Part shown: positions 1-8,128 of the stretch, piece by piece
Layout of the letters: the number at the start of each line of letters is the position of its first letter
How positions within the stretch are numbered: the stretch's first letter is position 1
The notes under the pieces: generated by a model
Databases searched by the model: none
Told to the model about the DNA's origin: nothing
The model's input: the letters and a program-made list of their open reading frames with translations, nothing else
Translations under genes and position numbers: made by a program
Assembly: GCF_003426945.1 (NCBI RefSeq)
Contig: NZ_QURO01000003.1
Coordinates: forward strand, 1 to 64,000
Reading direction: 5' to 3'
Source: Thermus sediminis
GTDB lineage: Bacteria > Deinococcota > Deinococci > Deinococcales > Thermaceae
Length of the DNA: 64,000 nucleotides

Positions 1-91
1 TCCGCCACGGCCACGGCCACATGGTCCTCCCGTTTGTGGGCTGCCGCCTTGCGCATTGGGCCTCCTTGCTTTGGGATTTTAAATCTCAAAT

Positions 92-120
92 CTTGACCTG
101 TCAAGCCCCACCCCTTAAAG
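92..120 (+). promoter_or_regulatory. promoter and palindromic operator of the GntR gene
   Basis: TTGACC (93-98) and TTAAAG (115-120), 16 bases apart, could serve as -35 and -10 and would start transcription within a few bases of the ATG at 131. The -35 lies in the dyad CTTGAC-CT-GTCAAG (92-105), a plausible operator for autoregulation. Bases 1-91 show nothing else I can name. Confidence 0.4.
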
Positions 121-130
121 TGGGAACCAA

Positions 131-793
131 ATGGAACCCAAAGCCACCATCCAGCGCGATACCCTGTCCACCCAGGCCTATCGCGCCTTGCGCAGGGCGA
201 TCCTGGCCCGCCAGTACCCCCCGGGGACCCGCCTTGTGGTCCGGGAATTGGCGGAGGCCCTGGGCCTCTCCCCCACCCCCATCAAGGAGGCCTTGGCGGC
301 CCTGGCCCGCGAGGGACTCGTTCAGGCGATGCCCCATAAGGGCTACCAGGTGCCCGCCCCAAGCCCCCGGGATGTGCGGGAGATCTATGAGCTGCGAGAA
401 GCCTTGGAGGGCTTGGCCGCACGCCTGGCCGCCCTTCGGGGGGAGAGGACCCTGGGCGAGCGCCTAGAGGCTCTTCTGAGGACCCAGGAAGAAGCCGCTG
501 GGCGGGGGGATCTCGAGGCCTATGGCGACCTAGACCTGGCGTTTCACCGCACGCTCTGGGAAGCATCCGGAAACGAACGCCTGCGCCAAGCGGCGGAGAA
601 TCTCAACGGCCTGGTTCGCCTTCTAATAAGCACCACAGCCGCGCTTCCGGGGCGCCTCCCCGCGTCCTTAGTGGAGCACGGATTCATTCTAGAGCACATC
701 CGAACTAAAGACCCCGAAGGGGCGGAGAACGCAATGCGCCACCACGTTAGGCAAGCTTGGAATGCTCTGGAGGCCTTCTTCGGCCTTAAGTAA
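131..793 (+). CDS. GntR-family transcriptional regulator, FadR/FCD type
   Basis: A 220-residue cytoplasmic DNA-binding regulator. Residues about 12-75 form a winged helix-turn-helix of GntR type, including RELAEALGLSPTPIKEAL. Residues about 80-215 are a helical FCD ligand domain. D135, H139, H183 or H189, and H204/H205 are spaced like the metal/effector ligands of FCD domains. Length is normal for the family. The ATG at 131 is chosen because the winged helix begins close behind it and a promoter-like pair ends just upstream. FadR-type regulators usually answer to small carboxylic acids; the effector cannot be read here. No metabolic gene is adjacent on the same strand, so its target may be itself or lie to the left of the window. 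Confidence 0.85.
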   Translation: MEPKATIQRDTLSTQAYRALRRAILARQYPPGTRLVVRELAEALGLSPTPIKEALAALAREGLVQAMPHKGYQVPAPSPRDVREIYELREALEGLAARLAALRGERTLGERLEALLRTQEEAAGRGDLEAYGDLDLAFHRTLWEASGNERLRQAAENLNGLVRLLISTTAALPGRLPASLVEHGFILEHIRTKDPEGAENAMRHHVRQAWNALEAFFGLK

Positions 794-962
794 ACCCCCC
801 AGATATGGAAATCGACCCCCCTTGATAGGGGAAAGTAAGGGGATCCTCATTGGGTCCTACGCCGCCCCCGGGCCTCGCCCAAACCATGGTCCCCGCTCCG
901 CCGCTTGGCCCCTGCCGGGGGCGCAAGCACCCGCCCCTTTAGCTGGGCCATGCCGGGGGCGT

Positions 963-1169
963 TCAGAAGTAGTCCTCTTGCGCCAAAAGGTCCTCCAGAT
1001 CCCGAGAAGGTCTCTTCCAAAGGGCCTTCGGGAAGCCGAGGGTCCAGGTGAGGGAAGGCTTAGCGGTCCAGAGACCAGGGGGAGGGGAAGGGGGCTTGGG
1101 AACGCCCCGGGGGACGGCCTGGGTCTTGGGCGAGGTGAGGTGGAAGAAGGCGTACAAGGGAGGTTTCAC
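963..1169 (-). CDS. small hypothetical protein, doubtful
   Basis: A 68-residue reading frame starting GTG at 1169. It has Thermus-like third-position G/C bias, a proline-rich middle and an acidic C-terminus (DLEDLLAQEDYF). No domain is recognised. It could be the 3-prime remnant of a longer gene or a chance open frame in GC-rich DNA. Nothing upstream on its strand suggests an operon. Confidence 0.25.
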   Translation of the reverse strand: MKPPLYAFFHLTSPKTQAVPRGVPKPPSPPPGLWTAKPSLTWTLGFPKALWKRPSRDLEDLLAQEDYF

Positions 1170-1300
1170 TGGAGTGGGACCGTTCCGTAACCCATCACAT
1201 CCCTTCGTGTGCTACTTGATCTGGAGCACCTGGATGTGAAAAAGGGAGATGCTATGAACTCCCACCGGGAGCACCCCCTTTACCATCTTGGCGCAGAAAC

Positions 1301-1328
1301 CCGCAAGATAGCCCCTTCGGAGCTAACC
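1301..1328 (-). repeat. family B short hairpin repeat, copy 1
   Basis: Read on the minus strand this is GGTTAGCTCC-GAA-GGGGCTATC followed by TTGCGG. It is nearly the same as the copies at 47055 and 47745. Here it sits in the leader upstream of repA. Confidence 0.6.
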
Positions 1329-1447
1329 TGGTGGCTACCCACATCTGGGTAGGTCACGGGCGTAGCCCGTACCTCGCCGACCCGCTGAAGACCCTGGAGG
1401 CCCAAGGCTTCAAGCTCCCCAATCGGACCAGGCCTCTCCCTTTGGGT

Positions 1448-1453
1448 TAGAAT
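1448..1453 (+). promoter_or_regulatory. -10 element of a probable leaderless repA promoter
   Basis: TAGAAT ends nine bases before the repA ATG at 1463, so transcription would begin at or within a few bases of the start codon. No Shine-Dalgarno sequence is present. Leaderless mRNAs are common in Thermus. Confidence 0.45.
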
Positions 1454-1462
1454 GCCTTCCGG

Positions 1463-2842
1463 ATGGCCCGAAGGCGAAGCAAGGACACCCCTCCCCTCCT
1501 GGACCTCAAGGAGCCCCGCCAGTTCGACGAGGCCAATGCGGCGCGGCTGGGGCTGATCTCCATCCAGGAGAGGATTCCCGAGGGCTATGCCTCCTGGGAG
1601 GAGGAGTTCGAGGTCCTGGGCAAACCGGTGAAGCTGGCTTGCTACGCCAGCCCCAGCGTGGGGGGCGTCCCCCACGGCCTGGACAACGAGGTCTCCCTGG
1701 CCCTCATCGCCCTTTACCTAAACGCCGGAAGCCCCCCCGACGGCACCTTCACCACCACCGCCTACCAGATCCTGAAGCTCATGGGCTTTGACACCTCGGG
1801 CTACTACTACCGGGCCCTCAAGGAGAGCCTTCTCCGTCTCACCACGGCCACCTACGTTCTCTCCGAGGCCTGGCGGGCGGACGGGCGCTGGCAAAGCGTG
1901 ACCTTCCGCTACGTCGACAAGCTGGAGTTCACCAGTAGCCGGGAGGGGAGGCTGGACCGCTCCAGCGTGATCCGGATCACCCTGGCCAAGGAGATCGTGC
2001 GGTCCCTCCAGAACCGGTACACCAAGCCCATAGACATCGAGTTCATGGCGAGCCTCAAGCGGCCCCTGAGCCGGGCCCTTTACCGGCTCCTGGACGCCCA
2101 GCGCCTGTCGCCTGAACACCAGGAGCCCCTGGACCGCCTCGAGGTGAGGCTCATGGAGTGGGCGGCGGCCTGCAAGATCGTCCACAAGCGCCCCGACAAG
2201 GTGCGCCGCACCCTGGAGCCCGCCCACCGGGAACTCCTGGAAAGGCGGTACCTGCGATCCGTGGAGTACGTGGGTCGCGGCCAGCACCAGGCCATCGTCT
2301 ACGTCTTCGGCGAGGAGGCCGGGGGGATCCCCGACGCCGAGGCGGTGAACCTCCTGGTGGCGGAGGGCCTCTCCTTTACCTCCGCCTACTCCCTGGCCCG
2401 GCGGTACCCCCTGGCCCACATCCGGGAGCGTCTGGACCGCTACCGGGCGATCCTGGAGGAGGGCTACCGGCCCAAGAACCGCCTGGGCTTCCTCGTGGAT
2501 GTGATCCGGGATGACACGGGCAAGTACGAGAGGCCCCTCCGCACCAAGCGCCCACCCCGGAAGCAAGCGGCGCAGGAGGAGGAGGAGGCGCGGCGGCTGG
2601 AGGAGGAGGCCGCCCAGGAGTGGGCCGCCATGCCCCTCGAGGCCCAGATACGGCGGGCGTTGCAGGTGGCCAACCTCGTCCTCCGCTCCCGGGTGAGCGT
2701 GGGAGAGCTGGAGGACCTGGCCCGGCTCATGGAGACGGGAGCGGTGGAGCCGAGGCGGCTGGTGGAGGAGCTCAAGGAGGCCCTTGCGGCCAACAAGCTG
2801 GATGATTGGCTGGATAAATTCCGCAAAGGTCTTCCCGACTGA
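1463..2842 (+). CDS. repA: plasmid replication initiator RepA
   Basis: A 459-residue initiator of the Thermus megaplasmid RepA type. Residues about 20-300 form the winged-helix replication-initiator core. The C-terminal third is charged and helical with an acidic Lys/Glu-rich linker (about 355-390). The protein would bind the iterons that begin 12 bases after its stop codon and open the AT-rich region near 3167-3226 with DnaA. The arrangement repA, iterons, AT-rich DNA, DnaA box, parA, parB is the classic layout of an iteron plasmid. The ATG at 1463 is supported by the -10 element just upstream. Codon use matches the backbone genes. The function is confident from the context; the exact family name is from recognition of the sequence only. 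Confidence 0.85.
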   Translation: MARRRSKDTPPLLDLKEPRQFDEANAARLGLISIQERIPEGYASWEEEFEVLGKPVKLACYASPSVGGVPHGLDNEVSLALIALYLNAGSPPDGTFTTTAYQILKLMGFDTSGYYYRALKESLLRLTTATYVLSEAWRADGRWQSVTFRYVDKLEFTSSREGRLDRSSVIRITLAKEIVRSLQNRYTKPIDIEFMASLKRPLSRALYRLLDAQRLSPEHQEPLDRLEVRLMEWAAACKIVHKRPDKVRRTLEPAHRELLERRYLRSVEYVGRGQHQAIVYVFGEEAGGIPDAEAVNLLVAEGLSFTSAYSLARRYPLAHIRERLDRYRAILEEGYRPKNRLGFLVDVIRDDTGKYERPLRTKRPPRKQAAQEEEEARRLEEEAAQEWAAMPLEAQIRRALQVANLVLRSRVSVGELEDLARLMETGAVEPRRLVEELKEALAANKLDDWLDKFRKGLPD

Positions 2843-2853
2843 GGGGACCTGGG

Positions 2854-3117
2854 TATCGGAAGACTTGGGGTGCCCGGGAGGGCGAAAGGGGAATTTTTCC
2901 CTCCAGAAGCCCATTCATCCCCTATAGGTGAACTATCGGAAGACTTGGGGAGTTGGTATCGGAAGACTTGGGGAGTTGGCCGGTCCTGGTATCGGAAGAC
3001 TTGGGGAATTGCTATCGGAAGACTTGGGGAGTTGGCACCCTCCCCTATCGGAAGACTTGGGGAGCTGGTATCGGAAGACTTGGGGAGAAAGGGGCCCTTT
3101 TATCGGAAGACTTGGGG
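2854..3117 (+). repeat. eight RepA-type iterons (replication origin)
   Basis: Eight direct copies of TATCGGAAGACTTGGGG start at 2854, 2934, 2957, 2990, 3013, 3046, 3069 and 3101. After the first, the spacing alternates 23, 33, 23, 33, 23, 32 bases, giving pairs on one helical face about every 56 bp. Most copies continue with AGTTGG or a variant. Direct orientation, position right behind repA, and the AT-rich DNA and DnaA box that follow mark this as oriV with the initiator binding sites. Open frames that read through the array on the plus strand are by-products of the repeat. Confidence 0.9.
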
Positions 3118-3159
3118 AGTTCGCGCCCCGGAAAAGCCTTCCTCATCGCAAATGGCCTC

Positions 3160-3288
3160 CGCCCTGTTGATGATCAAATAAGTCGTCAAAAGAATGTGGT
3201 TTTTTGATGATTAAAAATGGTCATCAGGAACGCGGATTCATTCCTTAAAAGCTGAGCATCCGGTCATCCGTAGCTACGGTTATCCACA
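3160..3288 (+). promoter_or_regulatory. AT-rich unwinding region and DnaA box of the origin
   Basis: Bases 3167-3226 are strikingly AT-rich in this GC-rich DNA and contain TTGATGAT repeats (3167 and 3204). A perfect DnaA box TTATCCACA lies at 3280-3288. Together with the iterons this completes a typical theta-type origin. Confidence 0.75.
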
Positions 3289-3510
3289 ATTCTCCTAAGT
3301 GAAAATCTTCTCCCCATCAACAGAGAGGACACCGGGGGAGGGACCCAGCGGCTCGGGTTAACTGAGGTCAGGACTGGGCTCGGCGCATATTCCGTTTTCC
3401 CCCTCGAGCCCTCCGCGGGGTCCCGTCGCAGGCCCAGGGAGGGGTGCGGGCAAAGCGTGGTTCCATACGACGTCTTGCGCTTGGGCGCACCTATCCGGTA
3501 GGCTTCTACC

Positions 3511-4476
3511 ATGCGCAGGGAAAGGCTGATCCCCCTCCTGGAGTGGGCCCGCAAGGAGGGCATGTCGGAGAGTCTAGCGCGGAAGTGGATTAGGGAGGGC
3601 CGGGTGGAGGCCGTTCGCCTGGGCCACTACTGGTACATCCCCGAGGTGGTGGACGGGCCCGAGCAGGGCACCCAGACCCACACCTTCTTCACCCACGCTG
3701 GGGGGGCGGGAAAGACCTCCCTGGCCCGCGACCTGGGGTTTGAGCTGGCCTCGAGGGGGTACCGGGTGCTCCTGGTGGACGCCGACCCCCAGGCCAACCT
3801 CACCGCCTGGTTGGGGGTGGACCCCAGCTCCGTGGCGGAGGAGGAGACCCTCCTCAAGGTCATCCGCCAGGACCTCCTTCCCCGCCCCAGGCAGGTGGGC
3901 CGGAACCTCTTCCTGATCCCCGCCTCGGTGAACCTGGCCGTGGGGGAGCTGGAACTAGACCGGAAGCCTCTGGGAGCCCTGGCCCTGCGCACGGCCCTGG
4001 AAAGGGTAGAGGGGGAGTACGACCTGGTGCTGGTGGACTCCCTTCCCTCCCTGGGTTCCCTGGCGGTGATGGCCGCCTTGGCGGGGGATGGCCTACTGGT
4101 TCCCGTGGAAACCGGCGCTAAGGGCATCCAGGCCCTAGGAGCGGTGGTCCAGGTGGCCAAGGAGTACCGGGAAGCCCTCCGGAAGGTGGATCCCGAAGGG
4201 GTGGCGGGCAGAAGCCACATCATCGCGGCCTTCATCCCCACCAAGTACGATGCCAGGACCCAGGGGGACAACCGCATCCTCCAGGCCCTCGGGGAGTTGG
4301 AGGACATCGCGCCCGTGGCCCCGCGCGTAGCCTACCGCCCTGGCCCTCACCGAAGGGCTACCGAAGGGCAGGTACCCATCCAGCTCACCGGGGATCGGGA
4401 GGCCGCCGAGGAGGTGGCCCAACTGGCGGACTTCCTGCTCAAGAGGGTGTTCCGCTTTGAGGAGGTGGTGGCGTGA
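3511..4476 (+). CDS. parA: ParA-family partition ATPase with N-terminal HTH
   Basis: A 321-residue protein. Residues about 5-47 form an excisionase/MerR-like helix-turn-helix (MSESLARKWIREGRVEAV), as in the larger type Ia ParA proteins that also repress the par operon. The ATPase follows: Walker A AGGAGKTS at 63-70 and VLLVDADPQANLTAWLG at 87-103. The signature lysine of the deviant Walker A box (KGGxGKT) is alanine here (A63), while the P-loop lysine K68 is kept. It partners with ParB to position plasmid copies. The ATG at 3511 directly follows a small dyad GGTAG-GCTT-CTACC (3497-3510), a possible autorepressor site. The stop overlaps the parB start (GTGA), so the two are translationally coupled. 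Confidence 0.9.
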   Translation: MRRERLIPLLEWARKEGMSESLARKWIREGRVEAVRLGHYWYIPEVVDGPEQGTQTHTFFTHAGGAGKTSLARDLGFELASRGYRVLLVDADPQANLTAWLGVDPSSVAEEETLLKVIRQDLLPRPRQVGRNLFLIPASVNLAVGELELDRKPLGALALRTALERVEGEYDLVLVDSLPSLGSLAVMAALAGDGLLVPVETGAKGIQALGAVVQVAKEYREALRKVDPEGVAGRSHIIAAFIPTKYDARTQGDNRILQALGELEDIAPVAPRVAYRPGPHRRATEGQVPIQLTGDREAAEEVAQLADFLLKRVFRFEEVVA

Positions 4477-5342
4477 GCGCCATCCGCGCCTACCTGAAGG
4501 GCCTGGTAGAGGAGGCCAAAAGCCCCGCCACATCCCACCTGCCCCTTTCAGCCCTCGTCCCAGAGGCCCAGCCCCGCAGGCGGTTTGAGGGCCTCGAGGC
4601 CCTCGCCGAGAGCATCCGGGAGAAGGGGGTCCTCCAGCCCCTCCTGGTGCGCCCCCTGGGGGACGGGCGGTACGCCATCGTGGCCGGGGAGAGGCGGTAC
4701 CGGGCGGCCCAGATGGCGGGCCTCACCGAGGTCCCGGTCCGGGTCCTGGAGGTCTCGGAGGGAGAGGCCCGCCTCCTGGCCCTGGTGGAGAACCTAGGGC
4801 GGGAGGACCTGAACCCCTACGAGGAGACCCTGGGGGTGCTGGAGCTCCTGTCGGAAGACTTGGGGAGGCGTAGGGAAGAGGTGGTGGCCCTCCTCCATCG
4901 GATGTGGAACGAGAGGAGGGGGAGGGTTACCCATAACGTTATGGGTAGCCCCGAGGCCCAGAGGGTGGAGGAGGTCTTCCGGGCCCTGGGGCGTATGGGA
5001 TGGGAGTCCTTCGTGCAAAACCGCCTCCCCCTCCTAGGGCTCCCTGGGGACCTGAGGGAGGCCCTAGAGGCGGGGGCCATCCCCTACACCGCCGCCCTGG
5101 AGCTCAAAAGGGTGAAGGATGGGGTCCTGAGGCGGGGGCTCCTGCAGGAGGCCAAGGTGGGGCTTTCCCTGAGGGAGCTCAAGGCCCGGGTGCGGGAGGC
5201 CCTGAGGCGGGAGAAGGCCCCTCCCCCCTGGCACAAGGAGGTGGCCCAGAGGCTCCTCCGGCTGGACCTCGAGGCCCTCCCCCCGGGGAAGCGGGAGGAG
5301 GTGGAGCGCCACCTCGAGGCCCTCCGCAGGCTCCTGGAGTAG
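4473..5342 (+). CDS. parB: ParB-family partition protein (CTP-dependent clamp)
   Basis: A 289-residue centromere-binding protein. Residues 22-100 hold the ParB/Srx nucleotide-binding fold with the box GERRYRAA at 72-79; residues about 105-220 hold the DNA-binding helices ([13 protein letters not shown] onward); the C-terminus should dimerise. The GTG start at 4473 overlaps the parA stop. The coding DNA contains an iteron-like sequence (4849-4865) and a perfect 20-bp palindrome (4928-4947) that could be parS. A truncated second copy of this gene lies at 19171-19554. The helicase gene starts nine bases after the stop, so transcription of parAB may continue into the defence-like cassette. Confidence 0.9.
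   Translation: MSAIRAYLKGLVEEAKSPATSHLPLSALVPEAQPRRRFEGLEALAESIREKGVLQPLLVRPLGDGRYAIVAGERRYRAAQMAGLTEVPVRVLEVSEGEARLLALVENLGREDLNPYEETLGVLELLSEDLGRRREEVVALLHRMWNERRGRVTHNVMGSPEAQRVEEVFRALGRMGWESFVQNRLPLLGLPGDLREALEAGAIPYTAALELKRVKDGVLRRGLLQEAKVGLSLRELKARVREALRREKAPPPWHKEVAQRLLRLDLEALPPGKREEVERHLEALRRLLE
4849..4865 (+). repeat. iteron-like sequence inside parB
   Basis: TGTCGGAAGACTTGGGG matches the oriV iteron core at 16 of 17 bases, on the same strand, within codons for LLSEDLGR. The truncated parB copy carries the same 17 bases at 19512-19528. Confidence 0.8.
4928..4947. promoter_or_regulatory. 20-bp perfect palindrome in parB, candidate parS
   Basis: TACCCATAACGTTATGGGTA is a perfect dyad in codons for THNVMG. 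Length and symmetry suit a ParB-binding centromere site, which in many plasmids and chromosomes lies in or beside parB. It could also be forced by a conserved peptide; its codons alone do not settle this. Confidence 0.45.
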
Positions 5343-5351
5343 GGGTGGGCC

Positions 5352-8119
5352 GTGGAGTTCAGGCTGGGCTCCCTCCTCACCTATCGGGACCGGTCCTGGA
5401 TCCTCGCCGACCGGGAGGGCCCCCTCCTCTTCCTCCGGCCCCTGGGGGGTGGGGACGGGGACCTCCTCCCCGTGCACCTGGACCTCCTGGAGGCCCTGGG
5501 GGAGGTCCTACCCCACGAGGGGCTCTCCCCCGCCGCCTTCCCCTCTCCGCCCCTTCGCCCCTGGCCTCCCCCCAGGAGCTCCGCCTCTTCCTCCAGGGGG
5601 CGAGGCTCCTCCTCCGGGATGGGACGGCCCCCCTCCGGGGCCTCGCCCGGGTGGGGGTGCGGCCCCGGCCCTACCAGCTCGTCCCCCTCCTCATGGCCCT
5701 CCGCCTGGACCCCGTCCGCCTCCTCATCGCCGACGACGTGGGCGTGGGGAAGACCGTGGAGGCGGGCCTCGTGGCCCGGGAGCTCCTGGACCGGAAGCTG
5801 GCCAGGAGGCTGGCCGTCCTGGCCCCCCCGCACCTCCTGGACCAGTGGGCGGAGGAGCTCCGGGAGAAGTTCGCCCTGGAGCCCGTGGTGGTCTCGGCGG
5901 GGAGCCTCGCCCGCCTGGAGCGGGGGCTTGCCTCGGGGGGGAACCTCTACGGGGGCCTCCAGGCCATGGTGGCCAGCATCGACTTCCTGAAGCACGACCG
6001 CCACCGCCCCCTCTTCCTGGAGGGGGCCCCCGACCTGGTCATCGTGGACGAGGCCCACGGGGCCGTGGGCGGGCCAAGCCAGGCCCTGCAGAAGCGGTAC
6101 GAGCTGGTCTGGGCCCTGGCCCAGGACCCTAGCCGCCACCTCCTCCTCCTCACCGCCACGCCCCACAGCGGCCTGCCCGAGGCCTTCGGCCGCCTCCTCG
6201 GCCTCCTCTCCCCCGAGTTCGCCGCCTGGGACCTGGCCCGCTTGGACGAGGCCAAGCGGATCCGCCTGGCGAGGCACTTCGTCCAGCGCACCCGCAAGGA
6301 CATCGCCGCCACCTGGGAGGGGGCCGCCCTCTTCCCGGAGCGGGAGGTGCGCTACGAGGGCTACCGCCTCTCCCCCGAGTACCGGGCCCTCTACGAGGCC
6401 GCCTACGCCTACGCCCGGGAGGTGGTGCGGCGGAGCGAGGGCCTGGCCGAGGGCCGGCGGAGGATGCGCTGGTGGGCGGCCCTCACCCTCCTGCGGGCGG
6501 TGATGTCCAGTCCCAGGGGCGCCAGGGCCTCCCTGGAGCGCCGGGGCGCCCCCCTGGAGGAAGAGGAGGCCCTCCTGGAGCTCGCCCCCCTGGTGGCGGA
6601 ACCGGCGGAGGGGGAGCCCATGGACGAGGTGCCCCAGCCCCTGCTCCACCTCGCGGAGGCCACGGGGGGGATGGAGGGGGCGGGCAGGAGGCGCCTCTCC
6701 GGGCTCAGGCGCCTGGTGGAGGCCATCACCCCCGAGAGGGACGGGAAGCTCCAGGGCCTCCTCCGGATTCTGGAGGGCCTCCTGCGGGAGGGGCACCACC
6801 CCGTGGTCTGGTGCCACTTCGTGGACACAGCGGAGTACGTGGGGGAGGCGGTGCGGGGCCGCTTCCCCGAGGCCCACGTGGCCGTGGTCACCGGGCGGAT
6901 GGACGGGGAGGCCAGAAGGGAGGCGGTGGAGGCCCTCATGGAGGAGTCCCCCCGGGTCCTGGTGGCCACGGACTGCGTCTCCGAGGGGGTGAACCTGCAG
7001 CGGGGCTTCACCGCCGTGGTCCACTACGACCTCCCCTGGAACCCCAACCGCCTGGAGCAGCGGGAGGGGCGGGTGGACCGCTACGGCCAGCGGGCGCGGA
7101 GGGTGGTGGCTGTCCGCTACCGGGGCCTGGACAACCCCGTGGACGAGAAGGTGGTGGAGGTCCTCTTGAAGAAGGCGGAGGAGATCCGCAAGGCCCTTGG
7201 GGTCCACGTCCCCGTGCCCGAGGAGGAGCGGTACGTGGTGGACCGGATGGTGCGGAGCCTCTTCTACGAGGGGGCCCAGCCCCTCCTCTTCGCCGAGGCG
7301 GACCTCCTGGAGGAGCGCTGGGGGCGGGATGTGGAGCGGGAGCGGGAGAGCCGCACCCGCTTCGCCCAGCGGGCCCTCCGCCCGGAGGAGGCCCTGGGGG
7401 CCCTGGAGGAGACCGACGCCGTCCTGGGAAGCCCCGGGGAGGTGGGGGAGTTCGTCCTCCTGGGGGCGAAGCTTTTGGGCCTCGAGGTGAGGGAGCGGGG
7501 CGGGGCCTACGAGGTGCGCCCCTCCTCCTCCCTTCCCGAGTCCCTCCGGGCCCTCTTCCCCGATGCCCGGGGCAGGGAGCGCTCCCTCCTCCTGGCCTTC
7601 ACGGACCCGCCCCCCGAGGGGGCCGCCTTCGCCGGGCGCACCCATCCCCTGGTGGTGGCCCTGGCCCGCCACTTTCTGGAGGAGGCCCTCCAGGGGAAGC
7701 GGGGGCGCTACGCAGCGAGGCGGGTGGCGGGCATCGGACGGGCCCACTACCTCTTCCTCCTCAGGTCCCGCTTCCTCCTCAAGGAGCGGGGGGGCGAGGT
7801 CCTCGGGGAGGAGGTGGACCTCCTGGGCTTGGGGCCAGAGGGCCTTCTCCCCCGGGAGGAAGTTCGGGCACTTGTGGAGCTGGAAGCGGCGGGCAACGTC
7901 TTTGCCGAGGAGGCCCAGGAGCTCCTCGCCCTGGCCCTGAAGCGGTACGAGGAGGCGAGGGGAGAGGTGGAGGGCTACCTGTGGAGGCGGGCCGAGGCGA
8001 TCCGGGAGGCCCACCGGGCCCTGAGGCGGGCGGCCAGGGAGCGGGTGGGGGACCTGGCGGTGGAACCCGTCCCACCCCCGGACCTGCTAGGGGTGTTGGT
8101 CCTGGTTCCGCAAGTGTAG
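5352..8119 (+). CDS. SNF2/DEAD-like helicase, DISARM DrmD-like (apparent 1-nt frameshift)
   Basis: A superfamily 2 helicase of about 920 residues. The GTG at 5352, nine bases after parB, opens the frame MEFRLGSLLTYRDRSWILADREG; it must shift near 5540-5543, where adding one C to a C4 run joins it to the long downstream frame. Helicase motifs follow: ADDVGVGKTVEAGL (about 5732-5770), VIVDEAHG (about 6041), LLTATPHSG (about 6149) and DLPWNPNRLEQREGRVDRYG (about 7030-7085). The GVGKTVEAGL form is typical of the SNF2-related helicase family that includes DrmD of class 1 DISARM. It probably translocates on duplex DNA as part of the cassette. The methylase gene starts nine bases after the stop. The frameshift may be a sequencing error in a homopolymer; if real, the gene is broken. 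Confidence 0.75.
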
Positions 8120-8128
8120 GAGGCGTGC

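Larger units (their letters stand above)
794..1462. other. intergenic region between the GntR gene and repA
   Basis: No convincing gene fills this 669-base gap. It holds a weak reverse-strand reading frame (963-1169), a family B hairpin repeat (1301-1328), a second stem CTACCC-ACATCT-GGGTAG (about 1333-1350), an ACGGGC-GTA-GCCCGT stem just after it, and a repA promoter. The stacked hairpins suggest a structured or regulatory leader region for replication control, but no known RNA family is recognisable. Confidence 0.4.

Noticed and set aside
1718-2914. 398-codon open frame opposite repA
   Set aside because: Antisense shadow typical of GC-rich genes; composition and codon positions follow the repA strand.
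2854-3117. Possible CRISPR array
   Set aside because: Repeats are only 17 bp and gaps are 6-16 bp apart from one of 63, too short for spacers; position behind repA shows iterons.
2870-3207. Three overlapping plus-strand open frames through the iterons
   Set aside because: They are readings of the repeated DNA in three phases, with no coding bias or start signal.
5000-5351. Earlier start of the helicase frame inside parB
   Set aside because: The translated part is Gly/Pro/Arg-rich shadow sequence of parB; the natural N-terminus lies at 5352 in another frame.
5381-8014. 877-codon open frame opposite the helicase gene
   Set aside because: Shadow frame; no domain, antisense amino acid composition.
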